64,000 nt of DNA. Source: Sphaerisporangium krabiense. Lineage in GTDB: Bacteria > Actinomycetota > Actinomycetes > Streptosporangiales > Streptosporangiaceae. A program made the translations under genes and the position numbers. The stretch is taken from contig NZ_JACHBR010000001.1 in assembly GCF_014200435.1 (NCBI RefSeq), positions 3,007,501 to 3,071,500 of the forward strand, given 5' to 3'. The notes under the pieces are model-generated. The model saw only the letters and a program-made list of their open reading frames with translations. It did not search any database and had not been told where the DNA came from. Within the stretch, counting starts at the first letter, position 1, and each line of letters opens with the position of its first letter. This document shows positions 18,483 to 27,371 of the stretch, one piece after another.

Positions 18483-20129
18483 ATGCGTGTGACCAAGGGC
18501 GCACAGATCGTCACGGCGACCGCGTTGCTCGCGCTGGCGGTTGCGGCGTGTGGCGGTAGCGGCGACACATCCAGTTCCAGTTCGGGCAGCGCCGCCGCGG
18601 GGAACGCGAGCGCGGTCAGGGTGGAGATCGCCGAGCCTCAGCACGACCTCATTCCGGGCAACACCACCGAGACCAGCGGCGCCGAGGTGCTGAACGCCCT
18701 GTTCGTCGGACTTGTCGACTACGACGCGGACAAGAAGCCTTTCAACCGCATCGCCGAGTCCATCGAGTCGACGGACTCCACGACGTGGACGATCAAGCTC
18801 AAGGACGGGTACAAGTGGCACAACGGTGAACCCGTCGTCGCCCAGAACTTCGTCGACTCCTGGAACTACACGGCGAACGGCGCCAACGCCCAGGAGGGCA
18901 ACTACTTCTTCGGCAGCATCGCCGGTTACGACGAGCTGAACCCGGGCGAGGGCAAGACGCCGTCGGCGACCACCCTCACCGGCCTGAAGGTCGTCGACGA
19001 CAAGACCTTCACCGTCCAGCTCAAGAACCCCTTCTCCGGCTTCCCGACGATGCTGGGCTACACGGCGTTCTCCCCGCTGCCCAAGGCCGCCTTCGAGTCC
19101 GAGGGCAAGCTGAAGGCCGACTTCGGCTCCAACCCGATCGGCAACGGCCCCTTCAAGATCTCCAAGCCGTGGAAGCGCGGCACGGACCAGACCATCTCCA
19201 CGGTCCGCAACGAGGAGTTCAAGGAGGGTAAGGCCAAGGTTGAAGCGGTCGACTTCAAGATCTACACCGACCTGGCCACCGCCTTCAACGACCTGCGCGC
19301 CGGCAACCTGGACATCATGGACCAGCTGCCCGCCGAGGCCATCGCCACCGCCAAGCAGGAGTTCGGCGACCGCTACATCGAGCAGCCCTCCTCCGGTATC
19401 GGCTACATCGGCTTCCCGGTCGTCAGCGGCGCCGACTACGCCAAGAACGCCGACATCCGCAAGGCGATCTCCATGGCGATCGACCGCAAGACGATCACCG
19501 AGACGGTCTTCTCCGGCACCCGCGTCCCGGCCGACGACTTCATCAGCCCCGTCGTCGCCGGTTACCGCCAGGGCGCCTGCGGCGAGGCGTGCACCTACGA
19601 CCCGGCCAAGGCCAAGGCCCTGTTCCAGCAGGCCGGCGGCGACAAGATGAGCGAGATCGTCATCGGCTACAACGGCGACGGCGGCCACAAGGAGTGGATC
19701 GAGGCCATCGCCAACAACCTGCGCACCAATCTCGGTGCAAAGGTGACGCCGAAGCCCGTCGAGAAGTTCGCCACCATCCTGGACGACCTGGGCGCCAAGA
19801 AGTGGACCGGGTCCTTCCGCATGGCGTGGATCATGGACTACCCCTCGCCGGAGAACTACCTGCGCCCGCAGTTCGGCAGCGGCGGCAGCTCGAACTACTC
19901 CGGGTTCAAGAGCAAGGAGTTCGACGACCTGCTCACGAAGGCCGACGCCGCCAAGACCCTGGACGAGGGCGTCAAGTACTACCAGCAGGCCGACGACCTG
20001 GTCCTGAAGGAGCTCCCGTACATCCCGGTGTACTTCTACCAGACCAACGGCGCCTACTCGCAGCACGTGAAGAACGTCAAGATTGACCCGTTCGAGCGGA
20101 TCGACCTGTTCAACGTAGAGAAGGCCTGA
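18483..20129 (+). CDS. Peptide ABC transporter substrate-binding lipoprotein
   Basis: 548 residues of the extracellular solute-binding family 5 (DppA/OppA type). The signal peptide ends in a lipobox AVAAC with Cys23, followed by a Gly/Ser-rich linker, so the mature protein is anchored to the outer face of the membrane. Family signatures include the TIKLKDGYKWHNGEPVVAQN stretch and IRKAISMAIDRKTI. It delivers peptides to the permeases encoded downstream. ATG 18483 has GAGGGAGGA upstream and starts the signal peptide. It is the first gene of a five-gene operon, with two hairpins between it and the second gene. Confidence 0.95.
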   Translation: MRVTKGAQIVTATALLALAVAACGGSGDTSSSSSGSAAAGNASAVRVEIAEPQHDLIPGNTTETSGAEVLNALFVGLVDYDADKKPFNRIAESIESTDSTTWTIKLKDGYKWHNGEPVVAQNFVDSWNYTANGANAQEGNYFFGSIAGYDELNPGEGKTPSATTLTGLKVVDDKTFTVQLKNPFSGFPTMLGYTAFSPLPKAAFESEGKLKADFGSNPIGNGPFKISKPWKRGTDQTISTVRNEEFKEGKAKVEAVDFKIYTDLATAFNDLRAGNLDIMDQLPAEAIATAKQEFGDRYIEQPSSGIGYIGFPVVSGADYAKNADIRKAISMAIDRKTITETVFSGTRVPADDFISPVVAGYRQGACGEACTYDPAKAKALFQQAGGDKMSEIVIGYNGDGGHKEWIEAIANNLRTNLGAKVTPKPVEKFATILDDLGAKKWTGSFRMAWIMDYPSPENYLRPQFGSGGSSNYSGFKSKEFDDLLTKADAAKTLDEGVKYYQQADDLVLKELPYIPVYFYQTNGAYSQHVKNVKIDPFERIDLFNVEKA

Positions 20130-20140
20130 CGTCGACCACG

Positions 20141-20221
20141 CCGGGTGGTTCGATACATTCGAACCGCCCGGGGTGGGCGACCACCCATGAGGGCAGCCCA
20201 GAGGTTGCGGCGGGCTGCCCT
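20141..20221 (+). promoter_or_regulatory. Two intercistronic hairpins
   Basis: CCGGGTGGTTCGA (20141-20153) pairs with TCGAACCGCCCGG (20159-20171), with one G-U. AGGGCAGCCC (20190-20199) pairs with GGGCTGCCCT (20212-20221) and is followed by TTT. They lie between the binding-protein gene and the permease genes and probably act as a leaky terminator or mRNA stabiliser, so that the binding protein is made in excess. Confidence 0.7.
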
Positions 20222-20242
20222 TTGTAATGATCGGGAGAATGA

Positions 20243-21184
20243 ATGGGCCGCTACGTTCTACGGCGTCTGCTACAGGCGATCCCTGTACTGCTGGGCACCA
20301 CGTTCCTCATCTTCGCCATCGTTTACGCCCTTCCGGGCGACCCCCTCCAGGCGCTGGCCGGCGAGAAGCGCGTCGACCCCGTCTTCGCTGCCGCGATGAG
20401 GGAACAGTTCCACCTCAACGAGCCGCTGGTCGTGCGGTACGGGTACTACGTCCGCGACATCGTCTCCGGCAACTTCGGAACGACGTTCCGCGGCCTGCCC
20501 GTCTCGACCATCTTCGAGGGCAAGTTCCAGGTCACCTTCAAGCTGGCGATGACGGCGCTCATCTTCGAGGCGATCATCGGTGTCGGGCTCGGCCTGTGGG
20601 CGGCGCTGCGCCGCGGCAAGTGGGAGGACAAGGCCGTCCTGGCCTTCACCCTGCTGCTGGTCTCGATCCCCACCCTGGTCAGCGGCTTCGTGCTCCAGCT
20701 CGTCCTCGGCGTCAAGTTCAAGCAGAGCACCGGGCTCGCGCTCTTCCCGGTCGCGGGCATCGGGGACGGCCTGCGCAGCTACCTGCTGCCGGGCTTCGTC
20801 CTCGCCACCGTCTCGGTCGCCTATCTGACCCGCCTCACGCGGACGAGCCTGATGGAGACCCTGCGCGCCGACTACGTGCGGACGGCCATCGCCAAGGGCA
20901 TGCCGCGCCGCCGGGTGCTCGGACGGCACGCGTTGCGCAACTCGCTGATCCCCATGGTGACGTACCTGGGCGCCGACCTCGGCACGCTCATGGGCGGTGC
21001 GGTGATCACCGAGACGATCTTCAACCTGCCCGGTATCGGCCAGCAGCTTTTCCAGTCGGTCTACTTGCGGGAGAACCCCGTCGTGGTCGGCATCGTGACG
21101 GTCCTGGTCCTGATCTACATCGTGGCCAACCTCGTGGTCGACCTGCTGTACGCCGTCCTCGACCCCAGGATCCGCTATGAGTAA
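20243..21184 (+). CDS. Peptide ABC transporter permease, DppB-like
   Basis: 313 residues beginning MGRYVLRRLLQAIPVLLGTT, the standard DppB/OppB N-terminus, with GDPLQALAGEKR next. It has about six membrane spans and the cytoplasmic EAA-type loop (TAIAKGMPRRRVLGRHALRN) that contacts the ATPases. It forms one half of the membrane channel. Its 3' end overlaps the next gene by eight bases. Confidence 0.95.
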   Translation: MGRYVLRRLLQAIPVLLGTTFLIFAIVYALPGDPLQALAGEKRVDPVFAAAMREQFHLNEPLVVRYGYYVRDIVSGNFGTTFRGLPVSTIFEGKFQVTFKLAMTALIFEAIIGVGLGLWAALRRGKWEDKAVLAFTLLLVSIPTLVSGFVLQLVLGVKFKQSTGLALFPVAGIGDGLRSYLLPGFVLATVSVAYLTRLTRTSLMETLRADYVRTAIAKGMPRRRVLGRHALRNSLIPMVTYLGADLGTLMGGAVITETIFNLPGIGQQLFQSVYLRENPVVVGIVTVLVLIYIVANLVVDLLYAVLDPRIRYE

Positions 21185-22100
21185 CGACACTCTGCCCGCG
21201 GCCGCCCCCGCCGCGCCGCCGGCCAAGCCGGTCAAGCCGGAGAAGCCCGCCAGCCTGTGGTCGGACGCCTGGTACGACCTGCGGCGCAACCCGGTGTTCA
21301 TCATCGGCGCCCTGATGGTCGCGATCTTCGTGCTGATCTCGGCGTTCCCGGGCCTGTTCGACACGGTCGGCGTCGACCCCTCGACCTGCCAGCTCGCCGA
21401 CGCGCGCAAGACCTGGTCCTCCGCGCACTGGTTCGGCAGCGACAACCTCGGCTGCGACGTCTACTCGCGGGTCATCCACGGCGCCAGGGTCTCCATCCTG
21501 GTCGGCTTCATCAGCGCAGGGGTGACCGGCCTGATCGGCGGCCTGCTCGGGCTGCTCGCCGGCTTCTACGGGCGCTGGGTGGACGTGATCCTGTCCCGCG
21601 TCGCCGAGATCTTCTTCGCCATCCCCTCGATCCTGGGCGCCCTGCTCATCCTGGCGGTCGTCGGCCGCGACAACGCCGGCATCGGCAGCGTCGTGCTGGC
21701 CCTGTCCCTGCTCGCCTGGCCGATGGTGCTGCGCATCATGCGGGCCGCGGTGATCACGGCCAAGCACCAGGACTACGTGGTGGCCGCCCGCGCGCTCGGC
21801 GCGGGACCGTGGCGGATCATGCTCAGGCACATCCTGCCGAACGCGATCGCGCCCGTGATCGTGGTCTCGACCATCAACCTCGGCGCGTTCATCGCCGGCG
21901 AGGCGGCCCTGTCGTTCCTCGGCGTCGGCATCCAGTCGCCGCAGATCTCCTGGGGCCTGATGATCGCGGACGCGCGCAACCGCTTCCTGGAGGCGCCGCT
22001 GCCGCTGCTGTTCCCCGCGCTGTTCCTGAGCCTGACCATCCTCAGCGTCGTGATGCTGGGTGACGCGGTTCGTGACGCGCTCGACCCCAAGCTGCGGTAG
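21177..22100 (+). CDS. Peptide ABC transporter permease, DppC-like
   Basis: 307 residues with a Pro/Ala-rich cytoplasmic start, the DppC-family N-terminal segment (YDLRRNPVFIIGALMVAIF), the HWFGSDNLGCDVYSRVIHGA motif, and the EAA loop (YVVAARALGAGPWRIMLRHI). About six spans are expected. It pairs with the DppB-like subunit. The overlap of eight bases suggests translational coupling. Confidence 0.95.
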   Translation: MSNDTLPAAAPAAPPAKPVKPEKPASLWSDAWYDLRRNPVFIIGALMVAIFVLISAFPGLFDTVGVDPSTCQLADARKTWSSAHWFGSDNLGCDVYSRVIHGARVSILVGFISAGVTGLIGGLLGLLAGFYGRWVDVILSRVAEIFFAIPSILGALLILAVVGRDNAGIGSVVLALSLLAWPMVLRIMRAAVITAKHQDYVVAARALGAGPWRIMLRHILPNAIAPVIVVSTINLGAFIAGEAALSFLGVGIQSPQISWGLMIADARNRFLEAPLPLLFPALFLSLTILSVVMLGDAVRDALDPKLR

Positions 22101-22112
22101 GAAGGCACCGAG

Positions 22113-23150
22113 GTGAAGAACCCTTCGATCGACTCGCACCCGCTGCCGGGCGAGAACGCGACCGAGCCCCTGCTGGCGGTGGACAACCTGCACGTGGAGT
22201 TCACCACCCGCCAGGGCCTGGTCCGGGCCGTCAACGGCGTGAGCTACACGGTCAACGCGGGCGAGTCGCTGGCCGTCCTCGGCGAGTCCGGGTCGGGCAA
22301 GTCCGTGACCGCGCAGGCCATCATGGGCATCCTCGACATGCCGCCCGCCCGGATCCCCAAGGGGGAGGTGCGCTTCCGCGGTACCGACCTGCTCAAGCTG
22401 TCGGACCAGGCGCGCAGCCAGATCCGCGGCCAGCGCATCGCGATGATCTTCCAGGACGCCCTGTCGGCGCTGAACCCGGTGTTCACGGTCGGATGGCAGA
22501 TCAGCGAGATGTTCCGCGTCCACCGCGGCGTCTCCAAGCGCGACGCCATGAAGAAGGCCGTCGAGCTCATGGACCGCGTCCGCATCCCGGCCGCGCGCCA
22601 GCGGGTCAACGACTACCCGCACCAGTTCTCCGGCGGCATGCGCCAGCGCATCATGATCGCGATGTCGATCGCGCTGGACCCCGAGGTGCTCATCGCCGAC
22701 GAGCCCACCACCGCGCTGGACGTGACCGTCCAGGCGCAGATCATGGAACTGCTCGCCGAGCTGCAGCGCGAGAGCAACATGGGGCTCATCCTGATCACCC
22801 ACGACCTCGGCGTCGTGGCGGACGTCGCCGACAAGATCGCCGTGATGTACGGCGGGCGCATCGTCGAGAACGCGCCCGTGCACGACCTCTACAAGACCCC
22901 GGCGCACCCCTACTCCAAGGGCCTCCTGGACTCGATCCCCCGGGTCGACATGAAGGGCCAGGAGTTGTACGCCATCAAGGGCCTTCCGCCGAACCTGCTC
23001 GACATGCCCTCGGGCTGTGCCTTCCACCCCCGCTGCCCGTACCGCCGGGACAACTGCGTGACCGAGGTGCCTCCGCTGTACGAGATCAGCGGGACGCGCG
23101 GCAGCGCCTGCCACTACTACAGGGAGGTCCTCGATGGCACCGTCGGGTGA
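22113..23150 (+). CDS. Peptide ABC transporter ATPase, DppD-like
   Basis: 345 residues. Walker A is GESGSGKS (57-64), the signature is FSGGMRQRI, and Walker B is [12 protein letters not shown]. The C-terminal oligopeptide-family extension contains [13 protein letters not shown] and the cysteine pattern of [14 protein letters not shown]. It energises uptake with the DppF-like partner. The start is GTG at 22113, following GGAAGGCACCGAG. Confidence 0.95.
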   Translation: MKNPSIDSHPLPGENATEPLLAVDNLHVEFTTRQGLVRAVNGVSYTVNAGESLAVLGESGSGKSVTAQAIMGILDMPPARIPKGEVRFRGTDLLKLSDQARSQIRGQRIAMIFQDALSALNPVFTVGWQISEMFRVHRGVSKRDAMKKAVELMDRVRIPAARQRVNDYPHQFSGGMRQRIMIAMSIALDPEVLIADEPTTALDVTVQAQIMELLAELQRESNMGLILITHDLGVVADVADKIAVMYGGRIVENAPVHDLYKTPAHPYSKGLLDSIPRVDMKGQELYAIKGLPPNLLDMPSGCAFHPRCPYRRDNCVTEVPPLYEISGTRGSACHYYREVLDGTVG

Positions 23151-24144
23151 GCCGATTCTTCAGGTCCGTGACCTGGTCAAGCACTTCCCGCTGAGCCAGG
23201 GCATCGTCTTCAAGCGGCAGGTCGGCGCCATCAAGGCGGTGGACGGCGTCTCGTTCGACCTGCACCGCGGCGAGACCCTCGGCGTCGTCGGCGAGTCCGG
23301 CTGCGGCAAGTCCACGCTCGCGAAGCTGCTGATGGCGCTGGAGCGGCCCACCTCGGGAGAGGCGAAGATCAAGGGCGTCGACCTGGCCAAGGCGCGCGGG
23401 TCGGAGCTCAAGCGGATGCGCCGCAACATCCAGATGGTCATGCAGGACCCCTACACCTCGTTGAACCCCCGCATGACGGTCGGCGACATCATCGGAGAGC
23501 CGTTCGAGATCCACTCCGAGGTGGCGCCGCGGGGCGACCGCCGCAGGAAGGTGCAGGAACTGCTGGAGGTGGTCGGCCTCAACCCCGAGCACATCAACCG
23601 TTACCCGCACCAGTTCTCCGGCGGTCAGCGGCAGCGCATCGGCATCGCCCGCGGCCTGGCGCTCCAGCCTGAGATCATCATCTGCGACGAGCCCGTGTCG
23701 GCGCTCGACGTGTCGATCCAGGCGCAGGTGATGAACTTGCTGGAGCGCCTGCAGAACGAGTTCAACCTCGCCTACATCTTCATCGCCCACGACCTGTCGG
23801 TCGTCCGGCACATCTCCGACCGCGTGGCGGTGATGTACCTGGGCAAGATCGTGGAGCTGGGCAAGGACGCCGACATCTACGAGCGGCCGAGCCACCCCTA
23901 CACCCAGGCGCTGCTGTCGGCCGTGCCGGTGCCCGACCCCGAGGGCAGGGAGGGGCGGGAGCGGATCATCCTGCAGGGCGACCCGCCGTCGCCCGCCGAC
24001 CCGCCGTCCGGCTGCCGGTTCCGCACGCGCTGCTGGAAGGCGCAGGACATCTGCGCCGAGCAGGAGCCCCTGCTGGAGATCCGCGCGGGCGGGCATCCGA
24101 GCGCCTGCCACTTCGCCGAGGCGCAGGACGTGATCAACGCCTGA
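23134..24144 (+). CDS. Peptide ABC transporter ATPase, DppF-like
   Basis: 336 residues. Walker A is GESGCGKS, the signature is FSGGQRQRI, and Walker B is IIICDEPVSALD. The C-terminal extension has HPYTQALLSAVPVPDP and CRFRTRCWKAQDIC. It is the second ATPase of the importer. It overlaps the preceding gene by 17 bases with AGGGAGG just before its ATG, and a strong terminator ends the operon. Confidence 0.95.
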   Translation: MAPSGEPILQVRDLVKHFPLSQGIVFKRQVGAIKAVDGVSFDLHRGETLGVVGESGCGKSTLAKLLMALERPTSGEAKIKGVDLAKARGSELKRMRRNIQMVMQDPYTSLNPRMTVGDIIGEPFEIHSEVAPRGDRRRKVQELLEVVGLNPEHINRYPHQFSGGQRQRIGIARGLALQPEIIICDEPVSALDVSIQAQVMNLLERLQNEFNLAYIFIAHDLSVVRHISDRVAVMYLGKIVELGKDADIYERPSHPYTQALLSAVPVPDPEGREGRERIILQGDPPSPADPPSGCRFRTRCWKAQDICAEQEPLLEIRAGGHPSACHFAEAQDVINA

Positions 24145-24158
24145 CGGGCGTGATCGGC

Positions 24159-24197
24159 AAGGGCGGTGTCCATGGCCTTCCATGGGACACCGCCCTT
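24159..24197. terminator. Bidirectional terminator
   Basis: AAGGGCGGTGTCC (24159-24171) pairs with GGACACCGCCCTT (24185-24197). It lies between the convergent ends of the peptide importer operon and the glycine-rich protein gene and can serve both. Confidence 0.9.
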
Positions 24198-24217
24198 ATC
24201 GTTCATCCGCGCGGACG

Positions 24218-24640
24218 TCAGAGGACGCTGAGGTTCCCGATGCCGACGCCCACGAGGCCGCCGGTGCCGACGCCGGTGTTCCCGTTGTGGTGGCCGCCGT
24301 AGCCGCCGAGGTAACCCCCGCCGTAGCCTCCGCCGAGGTAACCGCCGCCGACGTAGCCGCCGCCGACGTAGCCCCCGCCGACGTAACCACCGCCGACGTA
24401 ACCACCGCCCCAGTAGCCGTTGCCGTAGCCGACGGCGTAACCGCCGGCGCACGGCACGACGGGAGTGACGACCGTGGCGGAGGGGACGACTGCGCCGACG
24501 GGGCCGCAGGGGCAGCAGTCGGCCTTGGCGCTCTTGGCGGAGCTGGAGGCCTTGGCGTTGGTGTCGGCCGAGGCGGCGGCGGCGGGGGCGACGATGGCGA
24601 TACCGACGCATGCCGTAGTGACCAGAAGGCGGCGAATCAT
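24218..24640 (-). CDS. Small secreted glycine/tyrosine-rich repeat protein
   Basis: 140 residues with a clear signal peptide (MIRRLLVTTACVGIAIVAPA, cleaved near ASA-DT). The mature part holds a Cys pair in ADCCPCGP, then a run of GGGYV/GGGYL pentapeptides, encoded by 15-bp tandem repeats at about 24305-24420. A terminal GLVGVGIGNLSVL segment follows. Gly/Tyr-rich repeats of this kind suggest a surface or fibre-forming protein, but I recognise no family and claim no function. AAGGAG lies nine bases before the ATG. Confidence 0.8.
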   Translation of the reverse strand: MIRRLLVTTACVGIAIVAPAAAASADTNAKASSSAKSAKADCCPCGPVGAVVPSATVVTPVVPCAGGYAVGYGNGYWGGGYVGGGYVGGGYVGGGYVGGGYLGGGYGGGYLGGYGGHHNGNTGVGTGGLVGVGIGNLSVL

Positions 24641-24974
24641 TCGTGCTTCTCCTTGAAAGAACCATCCGGAGCCAGGGGTGGCGTATGCACTCAGTGCTCA
24701 GATGGTTACTGGACGTGACCGCTCAGACAGTACCGAACCCGCGAGGCGGATCGACGGCTGAGATGGCCAGACGAGAGCAATGATTGACGGGCCTTTACGT
24801 GGCGGGACCACGCCGCTCGTCGCGGTCCGCACGGTGAATTGCTAGGTCAGGGCACCTGCCGGACCCCGGCTTCCGCCACGGTGACGCGGTGCGCCGGGTT
24901 GACCGAAGCTTGACCTGGCGCGGCCCCCGGGCTTCAGGCGATAAGCGCGCGATACGGACACTCGGCGCGCGGGC
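24641..24974. other. Intergenic region upstream of the glycine-rich gene
   Basis: This 334-bp gap lies between two leftward genes. It should contain the promoter of the secreted protein gene; AAGGAG of its ribosome-binding site is at 24650-24655. I see no terminator, repeat or small ORF that I would defend. Confidence 0.6.
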
Positions 24975-25787
24975 TCATCCGCCTGCCACGCGCCCGAGCC
25001 GCACGTGCGCGCCCGGGGGGAGGCCGAGGCGCTGGGCGGCGTCCCCGGAGTTGACGGCCACCGACACCATGCCCGCCGAGTCGGTGAAGGCGACCAGGGT
25101 GCCCGGCGGCACGGCGGCGTAGGTGTCGCGGAAGGGGACGGTGACCTGCCGCCTGCCCATGGAGACGGCCAGGGTGTCGCCGACGCGGATCCCGAGGGAC
25201 GCCAGGTCGCCGGCGGTGACGGAGAGCTGGACGTTGCCGTAGCGGTCCAGGGACAGCACCTCGCCCTCGGCCGTGTCCTGACCGAGGCGCGCCGTGGGCG
25301 CGGGGAGCTGCAGCAGCCGGTCGAGGGCGACCTCCGGGCCGAGGTCGGCGGGCTTGCGCCCCGCGCACAGGTGGGCGGCCACCGGCGCGTAGATGTCGCG
25401 CCCGTGGAAGGTCGGCGACACGGGGGCGAGGAACAGCTCCTCGTTGGTGATCTCGTACGCCGCCCGCGCGCCGCCGGAGGCGAGCACCGCCCACGACAGC
25501 AGGCCGTTGTCCGGGCCGATGAACACGCGCTGCCCGGCCTCGACGGCGACCGAGCGCCGCGTGCAGGCGGCCGCGGGGTCGACGGCGGCGATGTGGACGC
25601 CGGCGGGGAGGTACGGCAGCGTCTGGGCGAGGATGGCGGCGCCGCGGCGGATGTCACCGGCCGGGACCAGGTGACATACGTCGATGATCCGCGCCTGCGG
25701 GGCGATTCCCACGATCACCCCGTGGCACGACGCCACGAAGCCGTCTTCGAGCCCGTAGTCGGTGAGGAGCGTGATGACAGAGGTCAC
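24975..25787 (-). CDS. SAM hydroxide adenosyltransferase family protein (DUF62)
   Basis: 270 residues. It opens SVITLLTDYGLEDGFVASCH, the DUF62 signature, followed by IIDVCHLVPAGDIRRGA, HIAAVDPAAACTRR and FIGPDNGLLSWAV. These enzymes cleave S-adenosylmethionine with water to adenosine and methionine; fluorinase and chlorinase are relatives. The C-terminal domain is a small beta barrel (LSLDRYGNVQLSVTAGD). The usual VDPGVG reads VDPAAA here, a modest departure. GTG 25787 has AAGG seven bases upstream and fits the family start. No methionine gene is adjacent. Confidence 0.88.
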   Translation of the reverse strand: MTSVITLLTDYGLEDGFVASCHGVIVGIAPQARIIDVCHLVPAGDIRRGAAILAQTLPYLPAGVHIAAVDPAAACTRRSVAVEAGQRVFIGPDNGLLSWAVLASGGARAAYEITNEELFLAPVSPTFHGRDIYAPVAAHLCAGRKPADLGPEVALDRLLQLPAPTARLGQDTAEGEVLSLDRYGNVQLSVTAGDLASLGIRVGDTLAVSMGRRQVTVPFRDTYAAVPPGTLVAFTDSAGMVSVAVNSGDAAQRLGLPPGAHVRLGRVAGG

Positions 25788-26185
25788 ACTTGGTGACCTT
25801 ACGTCGCGAGAAGGCGGTGTCATAGGGGCGCGTCCGGACATATCAACGACCAACCGATCTTCGGTTTCGACCGGCCCGATCAAACCCGTACTCCACGCAT
25901 GGATATACCCACATATCCGGCGAGATGCGCGGCGCGGGACCGAGCCTCCTGCCGGCCCGCCGTCCCGCGACCGGGCCCCCAGGTCTCCCGAACTGTCATG
26001 AACAGCCGCGAAATCCCTACTAGCATGGCCTCGGGCCCCACACGCGCGTCGTGGTCCAGGGGCACGCTCGCCCGGGCACACGTTCGCCGGTCTCCCGCAT
26101 TCCCCCGCCCGGCCTGCCGTCCGCCCCTCCGCGTGCCCGCGCCGAGCCCGATCGCGTCCGATCGAGCCCGATCGAGGAGGACATC
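25788..26185. other. Divergent intergenic region
   Basis: This 398-bp gap lies between the leftward DUF62 gene and rightward DUF3263 gene. It contains a small inverted repeat, GGATAT (25901-25906) and ATATCC (25913-25918), and three direct copies of CCGATCG just before the DUF3263 ribosome-binding site. No gene is supported. Confidence 0.6.
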
Positions 26186-26500
26186 ATGGACACCGCGCCG
26201 GACCACGGCGACGGCGACGCCGAGGACGCCGCGGTTCCCCAGGCCGCCGGTGAGCTGTCCGCCAGGGAACGCGAGCTCCTCGCCTTCGAACGCCAGTGGT
26301 GGCGCCACGCGGGCGCCAAGGAGCAGGCGATCCGGGACACCTTCGAGATCTCGGCGACGCGGTACTACCAGTTGCTCGGCCGGCTCATCGACCGTCCCGA
26401 GGCCCTGGCCCACGATCCGATGACCGTGAAGCGGCTGCGGCGGCTGCGCGCCTCCCGGCAGCGCGAGCGCGCGGCGCGGCGCCTCGGTATGCGTCCCTGA
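26186..26500 (+). CDS. DUF3263 protein
   Basis: 104 residues. An acidic N-terminus is followed by the DUF3263 domain: LSARERELLAFERQWWRHAG, then KEQAIRDTFEISATRYYQLL and a basic C-terminus RLRRLRASRQRERAARRLG. The middle looks like a sigma-region-4-type helix-turn-helix, so DNA binding is plausible, but function is unknown. The ATG at 26186 has GAGGAGG seven bases upstream. It lies 22 bp upstream of otsB and may be co-transcribed with it; this DUF is commonly found beside trehalose-phosphate genes in actinobacteria. Confidence 0.88.
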   Translation: MDTAPDHGDGDAEDAAVPQAAGELSARERELLAFERQWWRHAGAKEQAIRDTFEISATRYYQLLGRLIDRPEALAHDPMTVKRLRRLRASRQRERAARRLGMRP

Positions 26501-26522
26501 ATCCGGGGGTACTGCTCCACGC

Positions 26523-27371
26523 GTGACTCATGAAGCATTGCCGGACAATGCCGGGTTAGCTGCTATAAAGGCGGATCCGACGGGCGCGGTGATCGGCCTC
26601 GACTTCGACGGCACGCTGGCGCCCATCGTCCCCGACCCCGCCGACGCCCGCGTCGCCCCCGAGGCCGCCGCCGCGCTGGTGCGGCTCGGCGGCCTGGTGG
26701 GCGCCGTGGCGATCGTCACCGGCCGCCCCGCCGCCACGGCCATCGAGTACGGCCGGGTGCCCGGCGGTCCCGGCCTCGCCGACGTCCCCGGGCTGGTCGT
26801 CCTCGGCCAGTACGGCCTCGAACGCTGGGAGGGCGGGCAGGTGACCTCGCCGCCGCCCCCGCCGGGCGTCGAGCGGGTCCGCGCCGAGGCGCCCGCCCTC
26901 GTGGCCTCTCTCGGGTTCACCCTCACCGACGGCGCCGAGCCGGGCGTGACCCTGGAGGACAAGGGCCGGGCCGTCGCCGTCCACACCCGGCGCGCCCCGG
27001 ATCCCGAGGGGACGCTGCGGGCGCTGCGCGAGCCCTTGGCCAAGCTCGCCGCCGAGACCGGGCTCGCCGTCGAGCCGGGGCGGCTGGTCCTGGAGCTCAG
27101 GCCGCCCGGCATGGACAAGGGCCACGCGCTGGGGGCGTTCCTGGCCGAGCGCGCCGCGCGGTCGGTGCTGTTCGCCGGGGACGACCTGGGCGACCTGGCG
27201 GCGTTCGAGGCCGTGCGCCTGTCCGGCCTGCCGGGCGTGACGGTGTGCAGCGCCTCCACCGAGGTCACCGAGCTGGCCCGGCGCGCCGACGTCGTCGTGG
27301 ACGGCCCGGCCGGGGTCGCGGCGCTGCTCACGGCGCTGGCGGACGCGCTTCCGCCGCGCGCCGCGAGCTGA
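26523..27371 (+). CDS. otsB: Trehalose-6-phosphate phosphatase
   Basis: 282 residues, HAD superfamily. The nucleophile motif is LDFDGTLAPIVPDP (Asp27 and Asp29), and the C-terminal metal-binding motif is FAGDDLGDLAAFEA. The substrate-lobe RPPGMDKGHALGAFL is typical of trehalose phosphatases. It removes phosphate from trehalose-6-phosphate made by the otsA product encoded 1.3 kb away on the other strand. The start is GTG at 26523 with only a weak ribosome-binding site. Its last 44 bases overlap the end of the convergent MFS gene. Confidence 0.93.
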   Translation: MTHEALPDNAGLAAIKADPTGAVIGLDFDGTLAPIVPDPADARVAPEAAAALVRLGGLVGAVAIVTGRPAATAIEYGRVPGGPGLADVPGLVVLGQYGLERWEGGQVTSPPPPPGVERVRAEAPALVASLGFTLTDGAEPGVTLEDKGRAVAVHTRRAPDPEGTLRALREPLAKLAAETGLAVEPGRLVLELRPPGMDKGHALGAFLAERAARSVLFAGDDLGDLAAFEAVRLSGLPGVTVCSASTEVTELARRADVVVDGPAGVAALLTALADALPPRAAS

